From Antennarius striatus (taxonomy: Eukaryota > Chordata > Actinopteri > Lophiiformes > Antennariidae): DNA of 64,000 bases. The notes beneath the pieces are model-generated. The model was not told the origin of the DNA. It ran no database searches and was given only the letters and a program-made list of their open reading frames with translations. The stretch covers positions 1,084,501-1,148,500 of the forward strand of contig NC_090780.1 in NCBI RefSeq assembly GCF_040054535.1, written 5' to 3'. This document shows positions 11,791-59,100 of this stretch, piece after piece. Position 1 is the stretch's first letter. Every line of letters begins with the position of its first letter. The translations under genes were made by a program, and so were the position numbers.

Positions 11791-12141
11791 ATGTTCCACT
11801 TTGGGATAAATAATGTATATCTATCTATCTAGAATTCTCTGGAGGTACATTGTACGAACAAACCCTGAACGCTCAGCACAATATGTGAAAATCATTGCTC
11901 ACCGAACTACAGTTTGAACTCCTACTTTACCCCTTTACTCTTACTTTAGTGAACTTCAACTCAAATTCCCATCAAAAACAAGGTGGCAGCTCTGTGGAGA
12001 TCAACCAAACGTCATTCAGAGAACACCTGTGTCGCATGTCACTGTGTATAAACACGTGTGTGTACCACGATGTCCTCACACCAGCAGCACAGATCATGTC
12101 TGGGTGTGTTCAGTCTGATCAACAGCGGCAAGAACAGCATA

Positions 12142-12345
12142 CCGTGATCCCTCGTTATTTCACAATTAATGCGTTCCAGGAACTACACGCGATTAACGAA
12201 TTGTGAGATAGAGCGCCAAACTATTTATCTTATTATTTAAGGTAATGTAAACGTTTCTGAACCCTCCCCATACTGACATTAAACCACCTTCTATCTGTTT
12301 TACCTTTAAAACACTCTGATAGACTGTTTAAAGCACTTTTGTTTT
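12142..12345 (+). repeat. MITE-like repeat family B, copy 1
   Basis: Nearly collinear with 16541-16735. Shared blocks include AATGCGTTCCAGGAAC, CAAACTATTTATCTTATTAT, CATACTGA.ATTAAACCACC and AAAACACTCTGATAGACTG. No coding capacity. The start (GTGATCCCTCGTTA-like) resembles non-autonomous pogo-type elements of fish, which is an inference. Confidence 0.75.
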
Positions 12346-12389
12346 TACACTTTTGATACCAGAATGAATGAACGTCACTGTTGTCCAGA

Positions 12390-14950
12390 AGATTTATTAA
12401 AATACATTGAACAAATACACAGAATACAAATAAAAAATGACAATTCACTTGTTCATTCAGTGGCTATACAACACAAATGTCAGAACCGTAACACTGCTTG
12501 GATCTCATTGTCTGTAAATGCTAGATTCACCACCACCTCCCCAAAGTGAAGCCCCACATAAAACGCTTCACATGCTGTGCATTTACTGCAACAAAGGTGC
12601 CTTTAATCAGGGTCTTTTGGCAGCTTTTGAAGCCATATTAATAAGCATGTACATACATTGTTAACATATTTATAATATTAGACTGAAGCCTTTTTTTACC
12701 AACAGACATTACATTCATACTGACTTCAGTTTGATTGCATTTCATCTCAGTATTGTGTTTTTGACCTCATCCTGTTTTCACCACTCCAGAGTGAGAAACA
12801 CGCGATTTTGATCGATGAGCAAAAACTGCAGTTCTATGGCAACATCACCCAGCAGACATTCATCTTTTTTTCAGCCTGATGCGTAAATCTGCATGAGATG
12901 ATGGACTCTCTGAAAGTCCTTCAAGTATTTACAAGTTTCTGAGGTTCTTATCTGTCAGGCCACCTAATACATGTCATGGTCGAGTGATTGCATCAGCAGA
13001 GACACGATGAACAAAACAGCACTGATCAACACAGCAGATGCGAGTCAAGGTTTGTTTGATGCTTTAAAATGGAATTCTTCCTGCAGGTTAAAGCGTTTCA
13101 GCTGAAGGAATGAGGAATGACACAATCAAGAAGTGAAAGAGAGCACCGCAAGAGAACCGTCCCGAATGGCAAAAGTAGCATAAGAAAATACACGCATCGA
13201 CTCTGTACAACACTACCTCCTCAACTCAGGACAGTCCAACCACAATCATCGTCCCGTTGATGTCAAATAAGAGCTGCTGTGACAACAGCAAAGGATATTA
13301 CAAACAGGTGACGCCACTGGCCGTTGGCAGAACCAAAAAAAAAGATAAATTTATGTCAATAACATCCTCCAATTTGAGTCCAAACATTCAAGGGACGCCT
13401 GTTTTAATCGGTGGACAATCCCTTTAGAGACAAGGGCCAACATATTTAGCTAAGCTATGCTAAAGTGTCCTCACAGCAGGTCAATAAATTGTCATCGAGA
13501 TACACTGTTGGAGGAACTCAAAGACAACTGAGGAAACTGCGTGAAGAGCTGCGCTATAAAGCGCCATAGAGCTCTATAAAGCTCTATGAAGCGCGATAAA
13601 CAGAGAGATTCCTTCAAACGTGGGTTGAGACTGACACTTCTGATTCCCGTCTTCACTTCTGAAGAACATCAAGGAAGAGCAACTCACCCTGGAGTGTCGT
13701 CCTTCATGGCAGCAAATACATGTGAATTTACCTTAGCAGAAAAGCTAATTTTGCAACAATAGCAGACTTATGGCAACACTGTACCACAACTACTTGTGTT
13801 CTGTCTCCGTTCTAACATTGAACAGGAACAGAGAAAGTCCCCCAGATGGATGAAAAGAAGTCACCCACGCTTGGGCCTGGACTTCACAGGCCTGCATGTG
13901 GGTGTCGAGCAGATGAGTCCTTATTTATAGTGAAGTCTCACTGCTTATGGCCCCAGGGTTGAACTCTACAGCCACTACTAACATTCAAATATCAGAAGAA
14001 TCACAAATATTCTACCATACACTGAAATACTTCTCAGAAATGTGTTAAAAATCACGTCTGCAGCTTTTTCTTCTCTGCTTGGTCTTGATTCGAGGCTCCC
14101 GACTCCATCCGTGTGCGTCTACATCATTTCAATACAGTCTGACCTTTGTGAGGTAAAATAAACAGCTTTCTCTGAGCACACACGTTAAGCAGAGACCAGT
14201 CCTCACATGTTACACAGTCCTCGTTCAAGTGTCTGCGGTTTTTGGTCGAGAGTATTTCCTCAAAGGTACCAGCAGGTGGCAGTCTTAAGGGGTTCAGGCA
14301 GACTCCAGCTACTGCATACATGGTAAGAGTTTGAATGCTTTTAAATAAATAGTTAATCCACTGGTTACCACATGAATGACCAAACTGGCTTGAATCCAGA
14401 AATGACTAACGACATGATGAACGGGTCCTGACAGGAACACTCTCCAGCGGAGCACAGTCACAGTGGCTAGGCAGATGGAACAAAGCAACAGGGGCACGCA
14501 GAATGGAAGAGTAGCGGCTGCTATGAACAAAATGCACATTTTCAAGGGTAGAATGAGCCACGCTGAGAGCATCACAAAGTCAGTCACGCCAACTCGCTTA
14601 CGTTTCACTTTTTAGTGCAGGGCTGAAAAAAGAGTCTGCTCTCAGAGAGGCTGCTTTGCTTTCCCTCCTGGTCCTCAGCTCTCTAGCACAGCTGAACACA
14701 AGCAAATGTTTGCTGAAATACTCCTATGGAATACTTGAGAGATAAAAGTGCAAATGTTTAGATAGATACAACTGCAATAATCAAAAGAGGAACGGCCTGA
14801 TCGGGAGTCACAGCACTGGTTCATGGAGATCCATAGTCAGGTAGGAGCAAGAGAAAGACGAGGATGTGGTAGGAGAGGTGGGGCAGTTGTCATCCATGCA
14901 GGGTCCATCCCTGGGGGTGTCTGACCTCAGGTCAGCGGTGCAGAGATGGG
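12390..14950 (-). other. chd5: Probable 3'UTR of chd5
   Basis: Downstream of the chd5 stop codon on the minus strand lie about 2.5 kb of sequence relatively free of recognised repeats, with no credible open frames. The candidate poly(A) signal is the AATAAA complementary to TTTATT at 12393-12398, just before MITE copy 12142-12345. CHD-family genes commonly have long 3'UTRs. The end point is inferred; a shorter UTR is possible. Confidence 0.4.
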
Positions 14951-47461
<32,511 letters not shown>

Positions 47462-48040
47462 CTTTATCTCATCGCCCCCAAACCCCGTTAGACCGGAGAC
47501 GGGAGTTAACCCTCCAGGCGCCGAGGCGCAGCTCTGTCTCCCCCCCCACCGGACGCGTCGCCCACTTTTAATTCAGATCAACGTTTTTTCGCGGGTGTCG
47601 TGGAGTTTAGTCCAGAAACACTCACACATGTGTCCCCCCCCCTCTGATCTCTATCCAGGTCCAGTCTGAAAAATAAGAAAGACAAAAATGGAACACACAT
47701 GCCCAGATAGTGACGTCTGGTCTGTTGCCATGACGATGCATCCCATAATTTCACCCACAACTAGTTTAAGTCGTGCTCTGGTAGTTACCGCGGTGACTAG
47801 TGCTGAATGTAAAGATGGTGATGAATGAAGAATAAAACAGGTGCGGTGAACGCGGCGCGCCGCGCCGCGGACGCGGCAGACGCGCTGCCGCGTCCGCGGT
47901 TTGTCCTTTCAGGAAAACTGGAGGAGAAAGTTCTGCTCCCCGTTTGCCCCCCCTGCCTCCCTGCCTCCCCCAGCCTGACGGGAGCGGGATGTAAGGAGGC
48001 AGGTCGGACTCTGGGGTCCACCGAATCAGAGCCGTGCTGA
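47462..48040 (-). promoter_or_regulatory. chd5: Putative chd5 promoter and CpG-rich 5' flank
   Basis: This is the interval between the chd5 start codon and the end of rpl22. It holds a CRE-like TGACGTCT (47711-47718), an X-box-like GTTGCCATGACGAT (47724-47737) and a very CpG-dense block at 47850-47900 with a perfect 15-bp inverted repeat. No TATA box is obvious. The transcription start is not determinable from sequence. Confidence 0.5.
47865..47899. other. Perfect GC-rich inverted repeat (15-bp arms, 5-base loop)
   Basis: Arm CCGCGGACGCGGCAG at 47865-47879, loop ACGCG at 47880-47884, exact complement at 47885-47899. Just upstream, 47852-47863 is itself a palindrome (GCGGCGCGCCGC). It lies about 400 bases upstream of the chd5 ATG. 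Confidence 0.9.
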
Positions 48041-48332
48041 GAGGGGGGGGTCCTGAGTCGGGTTGTCACGGTTACCACAGATGGAACAGGAGGATGCTCC
48101 AGCTGCCGGGTCCTGATGCTGATCTGGGACCAGTTCATTATTAATGTTAAAGGGGGTCCCTGACCCGCCTCCAGCACCAACACTGACCCCCACCTCCTGA
48201 AGTCCTAGACCCTGGTGTCACCAGTGGGTTTCCTCAGGACCCCCCCACACACACACACACTGAATGGATGCTATGCTAGCCTCGGTAGCACACCAACAAG
48301 ACAACAGAACACGCTTCAGCTCTTCTATGAAC

Positions 48333-48338
48333 TTTATT
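48333..48338 (-). terminator. rpl22: rpl22 polyadenylation signal
   Basis: AATAAA on the minus strand, 18 bases beyond the stop codon, giving a very short 3'UTR as is usual for ribosomal protein genes. Confidence 0.75.
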
Positions 48339-48356
48339 AAAAGGGGGGGTGGGGGT

Positions 48357-51427
<3,071 letters not shown>

Positions 51428-51470
51428 GGCGGACACGCTGAGCGAAAAGGAAGGAGCGGAGGCTGCGCAG
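51428..51470 (-). promoter_or_regulatory. rpl22: rpl22 core promoter / 5'TOP-like tract
   Basis: On the minus strand, CTCCTTCCTTTTCGC (complement of about 51443-51457) lies 15-30 bases upstream of the ATG. A pyrimidine tract at the cap is the 5'TOP signature that couples ribosomal protein mRNA translation to growth signalling. The exact start site is inferred. Confidence 0.7.
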
Positions 51471-51574
51471 GAAATATAATACCCGGCCGCATCATCGATC
51501 CGATCCGTTTCTCTGGCATCGATTGAGCCGCTGACTCCTCTGGACCGGATACACGGGGCTGCGGGACTTCCGGT

Positions 51575-53192
51575 TTACTATAACCCAGTTAAATACACAC
51601 AAACTGTGTTTCTGTCAAATAGAAAATGTTCTGATCAACATTGTCGGTTTATTTATATTAATTTACATATTAATTAATTATTTTTTAATAATACATTTCT
51701 TATTTATCACCATCCTGCTGCTCCAAAAAAAAAAAAAATCAATGACGTCATAAATGTGAGTTAACTTTCCTGTCAGCTCTAGTCACACGTTTAAGGCGTT
51801 GTTTAAAGTGTTTGATGGTTAAAACCCCGGAGACAGTGAACCTGAGCCTACCAGGTCTATGTGTTTTTATCATTGTTTATTTATTCATTATCTTTTGTCT
51901 GCTTGTTTATTTATCTCTGTTCCAAACGGATTCTACACATTTTCAGATGACAGTAACTGATCACAAGTTAAAAAAGAGGAAGTCACTCCAGTTATTCCAA
52001 AGTGTTTGTCTAAAAATAAGCAAGAAATCAAGAAAATTTAAAAAAGAAGAACTATTGCAATTAACTAACTCCTTTATTGATTTAATCTGCATCCTCTTTT
52101 TTGTCAAATACCAAAAATAAAGGTTTAGGGTTGTGGAATGACGCCTTAATGAACTATACCAAAGTTTTCTTTAATTACACTTGCCTGACATCTGAAGTAC
52201 TTATGATGTCATCGTATGTTTGCTAATAAAATTAGATCAATATTGCATTTTTATATCACTGTTATGACACCTGTAATATGGAGCAGTTTTCTATCGTATT
52301 TGATTCATGAATTACTTTACCCATCTGAAGATCAATAAAGCTATCGATTTCTATTTGAATACCTCAGTTTAATATCATATTAAAGAGAGAAAAATTAACA
52401 AGAGGCTCCATGCATTCAAAAGGCACACTAACTGAACTTCCTGTCCATCTCCTTCTTTTCTAGAGGTATCCATCTCCATGAGCTGAAGCCCGTCTTGGAC
52501 CACGATGGTGGTCTCACCCACCATGTGGTCTCACCCACCATGTGGTCTCACCCACCATGTGCTGAGACCCTCAAAGCTGACCGTTTACTGGCAGAGCTTT
52601 AATTTTGCCCCTGTCTTTTCACCCCGTATTGCAGTTCACCAGTACCACATGAAAACAGAGCAACTGTAGTTTGAATCCTGCGGGATGGGGATATTGAATG
52701 TCCCTTTTGTGCTCTGGCAGCTCTTGGGGGGTGGGCTGGGGGGTGTTGTGGGGTTTGTGCTGTCAGCTGCTTGGCAGAGGGACCCACGGCCTCCGGTTGA
52801 AGGGTCTGTGCATTGTTGTCATTCCTGCTGAGGGTGGCTGATAGTAGCACTGAGAGGTAAGACAGAGGCGCGCTATGCTTTCTGCCATATAGTCCACTAT
52901 TTACAGCAGCGTCCGTTAGCTATATGTGATGTTGGTGCTAAGGATGGCTTGGATGTAATGTATTTGCCACGTGTAGATTGTCCCTGCAGCACCGGACACC
53001 CACCATACATCTGACAAGGTAAGATAGTCAGGAAACAATCCTGCTCTTGTTTCACGATCTGGTGACCTGCCACACTTGGCGCTCTCATAAGAACTGGAAT
53101 ACCTGGACTAAAACATGTTTTCAGGTGACCTGAAATTTGTAATCCAGGGAATTATCTATCACATTGTCTCTAAGGGTATAATCTGCTTTCAG
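51575..53192. other. Divergent spacer between rpl22 and rnf207; likely rnf207 5' region
   Basis: No coding exon. It contains a 19-bp tandem repeat (CACCATGTGGTCTCACC unit, three copies, 52503-52560). The pyrimidine/AG stretch right before the rnf207 ATG (TGCTTTCAG, 53184-53192) looks like a splice acceptor, so a 5'UTR exon may lie in this spacer. Confidence 0.4.
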
Positions 53193-56100
53193 ATGGCAGG
53201 AGAGATCTTCACCAACTTGGACAGCCGTAACGTCAGCTGCAGCGACTTCCACCCTCTGGTGTGCCAGCTGTGCCACGAGCAGTACCAGTCCCCCTGTCTG
53301 CTGGACTGCTACCACATCTTCTGCGCCCGTTGCCTACGCAGCCGCACCAATGAGACCCATCTCATCTGCCCCCTCTGTGGGTAAGAGGCAAGACAGGGGG
53401 CAATCTTAGATTTGCTCTTTGGCCAATCTGATCATATGCGCACCCCAACATGACGTTTATGGATCCCAAAAGTAATAACAGAACATACGGTAGAACTGTA
53501 CGCAAGGATTGAGTTTTGCCAATAGTACAATATAAAAACTAAATAAACTGTTAATGTTAATGATTTTATTAATAACATCATAACTGTTGAAAGTAAAAAG
53601 AAAAAAATAGGAGTAAAATTATTTAGTAGTTTTATCAAAATGTTAAAGTCTGGTAGTCGTTTAAAAAAGTTTTAGAAATAAAGATGTAATCGTTTTTTTC
53701 TTCACTTTTGCTAGTTTTCTTTGCCTTTCATTCATATATTCTCCGGTGGACACTGCACCAAGCTAACAGAACCTTCTCCACACACATTTCAGTAATATGT
53801 GTAGTAATATGTGTAGTAATACGTGTAGTAATATGTGTAGTAATATGTGTAGTAATGTCTGTCTCTTTTTCTTCATTAACTTTTGATTGTTTTTTATTCA
53901 AGAAAGCACTCATTGTCACTTGCTTTTCCTCCAACTTTTCAATCTTTCAGAGGCATGACGATAATCAATCAATCAATCATTCAATCAATCAAACAAACAA
54001 TCAATCATCCTTTATTTGTAATGTACTTAATCACATCAGCAGACATATCAAAGCGCTTTAACAGACAGACAAACCCAACGTGGCTCATTGCAGTGTGTAA
54101 AAGGAGCAGACGTCATGTTGCTGTTTGGTTAATTTAACAAAATCACGCAGGTGAGTCTAGTGACAACAAATTTGTGCGAGATCAAAACATAATAGTGGTT
54201 TCTAATTAGAAATTTAAGTGGAGAAATGGAAAAATTGTGAATACTTTTAGTGGAGATGTATTTTTTTCTCAAAATTATATCATAGCATTGATTTTTTTTT
54301 ATTGTCAGTATTTAAAGCTAACCCTAACCCTAACCCAGACACTCACGTTGTCTTATGATTGTGCGTCCCTGTTAAAAAATGTGCATCAGACACGCAAGAA
54401 CACACGCTAACGAAAACACAGCATATAACGTGAAGCGTGTAACAGAGAGATAACACATGGACATGAGGTCCGTGCGTGTTGTTGTCTGGTTGTTTCTGAT
54501 TAGTCAGTTTTAAACAAGCCTCCACATTTTTCTGCTTCAGGGGAGATTGTTGAAAAGCTGCTTTTCTGTGATGTCACAGAAACTTTGATGGACTGAAAAA
54601 CTTCATTTTTAGCTGAACCGTCTCCCACAGACTCGAGTCCCTCAGAGGGATTCATTCCTTTGTAGGTGGTTCGGTGGTTTCTGAGAGCATCGGGTTCAGG
54701 TCCTGAGTGGCTGCAGCAGCTGGGGGTGGGGGTCATCCCAGTCTCTGATTTAGACCTTGGTCAGCCAGTAAACAAAGCATACTGGTATTCAGAAGCAGTG
54801 CCAGCAGCTTTGGGTGATCAGCGGTAGTCACATGACACACCTCTATTTCTCTACATGTTGTCATTCTCAGGTCTCCATTATGAACCTTCTCCCATCAAAC
54901 CACACAGATGTAGGGAAACCTCCACAGCACGGATAAAAGTTCTTAAAAATATATACTTTTGTCAATTACAGCTTGAAATTTCCATTTTCCCTGTTTGTGG
55001 ATTGAGAAAAAAATGCTGGTGAGTCAGAGTCCCTCGGTTTCCCCGTTATGTTACTGCAGCTGATCACCCCGTGACTCCTGGATCTGCTCCATCACGTTGG
55101 TGTCCTTACGTCCCGCGAAGCACTGATGTATGTTAATTGTCAATGAAACAAAAAACACATTACTCAGGCAGCCAAGGGGATGAAAATGAGATGATGACTT
55201 TTATACCTTTTTAATGCCCAGAACAATATTGCAGGTTGTCCTGAGTCTGTCTGCAACAGTACACCTCTAGCAGTGGTCAACTTAGATATGAAACAAAATG
55301 CTAAATACTCTATAGTTTAATATAGAATTCATTTCTGCAACCATTATGAAAGTAGGTCAGGGTAAAATTTTGACTTCAGGGTGTCGTGGGATGTTGCAGT
55401 CTCTGACTGCCTTATCAGTAGTTTAGTTAGTAGTAGCCAAAGATCTAGAAAACAACATTTCACTAACAGGTTTTCTTCCAGATCTACATCAGTGACGTCT
55501 GTGGATGCACCAAACTGACTCTGAGTTCAAGCCCTGTGGCAGCAGTGGATTAGTCCGTTTAAAAAATATTATCAAGAGTTGGATCTAATGGGAATGTTGG
55601 TATTATTTATCCGTGTTAAACACAAAGCTCCTGTTTTTGCCTCGATCCCACAACAGTAAATAAATTACTACATATAAAGAGGTTTTGGATCCAGATCCAA
55701 ATCAAGATCCAGATCCACCACCTCCTACCTTTGTCTCCACCAAGATGAGTTGACACCAGACTTTGGCACCAATCTAGAAGTGGACAATACTACACATGCA
55801 TTCCTAATGAAAGGCTGAGGTGGATAGTGTGAACAGGTGGGTCCACACTCACTGAGGTCCCTCCTGGCATCAGCAGGTCAGAGCGGACGGGGGCCTCATA
55901 ACGGGGGGGTCTCTGTACATCAGGATGAGATGAATCCTGACTGACCCGAGCGTCTGGTACGTCCCCCGACATACCATCATGAAGATATTTAAGTTTACTC
56001 CTCAGTATCTGACCTAGTTTTTTATTACACCAAATAAGATGGAATTACTAAACATTTGAACAACTTTTTTTTGATTTTTGTGCTTATTTTTTGTTTTAAG

Positions 56101-59100
56101 TGGATTTTTCAGTTGATGGTTGGGTAAAAGAATCACCGTATCACCTAAATACTGTCATCTTGTGTAAATTGTCACATTAATCAATTACAAATATGATTTA
56201 GATTATTGGAATAATAAGATCAGTCTTTGTACAATCTAAATTCTTTCTAATTAATCTGATTAGTGCAGATACTTGAAACAGCATCCCCATCATCTAACCC
56301 AACCCACTCACTATTCAGGTGTGTAAAGTGAGCAGTCTGTCACTCAGTGTGTGGTCAACTAATTTTATTATGTGATAACACAGCGCCACCTTCTGGGATG
56401 TTACAAGAATGTAATAAAACAAGGATCCATGTTAAAGGACATCAGCGTCCACGGGTTTCACTGTTCATCTGTCTGGACAACTTAGAACGCACCTATTAGT
56501 AGACATCCATGAAACCCAGATTAACTTAGATTATGTCGAAATAGAACAAAAGAATCCCAACAGAAGTCCTCGGGGTGTCCCGACCCCATCGATCAGCTGA
56601 TCGGTTCACTTGTCCTCCTGGTATCCCTCCGTCTTCATGTCGTTCAGGCCCAGGTCTTCGTTCTGCTCAAAGGAGCGGGTGTACGTCTCCACGGTCATCT
56701 CCGGGTCGGGTTCTGGGGCGTACACATTCTGGAGATAGCTGTTCCCCGCTGGGTCATCCAGAACCAGGTGGACGTCCATCTCCCCAGCCATGATCCTGTC
56801 CATCTTCTGTCCGAACGCCTTGATCTTCTCCACCCGCTCTGTGTTGCTACTGTCCCCCAAGCAGAAGGGGTTCCTGGACACCGTCAGGTCCTTGATGTCC
56901 GTCAGGAGCCCCTCCACGGTGGTGAACTTCCCGCTGATCGCCGCCATTCCCAGCTCAAAGTCCAGCTCGGGGATGAGGACGGAGCAGGTCTCCGACTTGA
57001 GCACGTCCCGGGTCATGTCGGAGGGGTTGGTGACGTGCAGGGTGATCTTGGTGCCCTGCTCCTCGGTGGCGCCGCCCGACTTCACCTCATTGGTCCGGTA
57101 GCCGCAGCCATCACAGTTGGTCGCCATGATGATGACTTCCTTGAAGTGAGGGATCTGGACCAGCTTCATGTTGGTGGAGGCCGGAGCGTTGCATTCTGGG
57201 CAGTTTACCTTGAAGGTCAAGACCTCGTTCCTCATGGCCTCTATGTCCGGGGCGGCCGGTTCTTCTACGGAGTCGTCCTCGGCCCTCAACCCCAGCTGGA
57301 CGTCCTGTTCCGTGGTCCTCTTGAAGCGGGTCACGGTGAGGGCCTCGTCCTTCTGGGGGGCCACCGGGTTCTCCACGAAGCTGTTCCCGGACGGATCCTC
57401 GATCACCAGCGTGAACTCCTCCTCCACGTCCTTCAGCTTCTTCAGCTTCTGGATGAACTGGTTGATCTTGTCGGCCGTCTCCGGGTCCAGGGCCCGCCGG
57501 ACCGGCTGGTCCTGCTCCAGACCCGTAACCGTACGATCCAGGAGGCCCTCGATGGTGGACAGCGCCCCCTTCTGGGTGAAGGCGGGAATCTCTAAATCCA
57601 ACTCGGGGATCCTGGTGGTGGCGCTGTCCGATTTCACCACCTCCCGGTTCAGGTCGTCTTTGGTTCGGACTCTGAGGGTGTAGCACACGCCCTGGTCCTG
57701 GATCCGGCCGGCGGACTGGATCTCGGTGTCGGCCCAGCCGCAGTGCGGGCAGCTGAAGGAGCTGACGATCACCTCCCGGAAGAAGGGGATCCGGGTGAGC
57801 AGCAGGCGGGTGGTCCCGTCGCGGTGACAGTTCATGCAGAGGCTGTCGATCTCATCCGGCCTCCAGTGCTCGCTGTCCGCGCTGAGGTCGGTGAAGAGGC
57901 TCTCCCCCCGCAGGCTCTGCTCCGAGATCACCGACATGTCTCCGCTTCTGGAAGCTTCTGCACAGGAACCCACGTGCTGCTTCCGCCTTCTCTTCTTCGA
58001 CGGCGGAGCTGCTGCTGTGTTCACTGCCGCCCCCTAGCGGGCACTGGGATTCACACGGTTTAAAAAGTTTATGTTTACATTATATTTATATTTATGTTTA
58101 TATTAAGTTTATATTATGCTATATTAGGTATTATATATATATAATATAATGAGGGTTACCTGTCTGAATACGACTGCACTACATCGTCACTTTACTACAC
58201 TTATGCTTATTAACGCTTTTTTTATTCTTATATTTTATGGTGTTTCCACTTTTTTATATTTTATATCTTGAATGGTGTTGGTACTTCTCTTTGTGTGCTT
58301 ACTGAGCTGTGTGTAGTGTGATGGACATCACAATTTCCCTGGCGGAACCTCCGTAAGGGATTAATAAAGTTACCTACTACTGCTATTACAATATTATATT
58401 ATATTATATTATATTATATTATATTATATTATATTATATTATATTATATTATATTATATTATATTATAGTATATTATATTATATTATATTATATTATATT
58501 ATACTAATATTATATTATATTACTTACATTTTCTTTCATCTAAATTCACTTTCTGTCCTTTAACATTGAGTCATGCTTCTGCCTGTGTGTTTTCTGTGTG
58601 TTTCCATATTTTTGTCAGACAGAACACAGGAAGAGACGTCTTTATTTCTTGATAGCCACATTCAAATAGCATTATGTGAGGGTTTCTATTGCTCCATTGA
58701 CTTATATATGACTTTTATTTTTGTTCATCTTAAAGCCCAGAAATGTCTGGAAGGAGTTCCTTCAAATTTAATTAATCTGACTCCAACATGAACCTATTAT
58801 TACCATGACTTCACTGTGACCTCACAAAGCAAACAGAAAAACAAATGAATAAAAAGAAGAAGAAAGGACATAAAATGTGTCTAAAGGGTCAAAGGTGAAT
58901 GTTACCATGACATCACAGTGTTCACTCTGGTTACTATTGAACACCATAACTCAGGATCAGAACGAGAGATAGAACTGAGATATTGAAAATGTGTAGATTT
59001 TCTGTGCTGTTGGGGTGAAGATGTGTGTGCAGTAGTTTCTTCACGTTCACAGTCAGCAATTGTTTGAACAAAGTGAATCACATGATTGATCAGGGTGCCA

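Noticed and set aside
1..14900. Search for kcnab2 (expected by human synteny)
   Set aside because: None of the conserved aldo-keto reductase exon motifs was found on either strand, so it is not annotated.
54320..54345. CTAACCC repeats resembling telomeric DNA
   Set aside because: Only two or three units (also near 40331-40345); not an interstitial telomere array.
56768..57595. 275-codon plus-strand frame
   Set aside because: Antisense shadow of zpr1, which is GC-rich with few antisense stops; no family motif.
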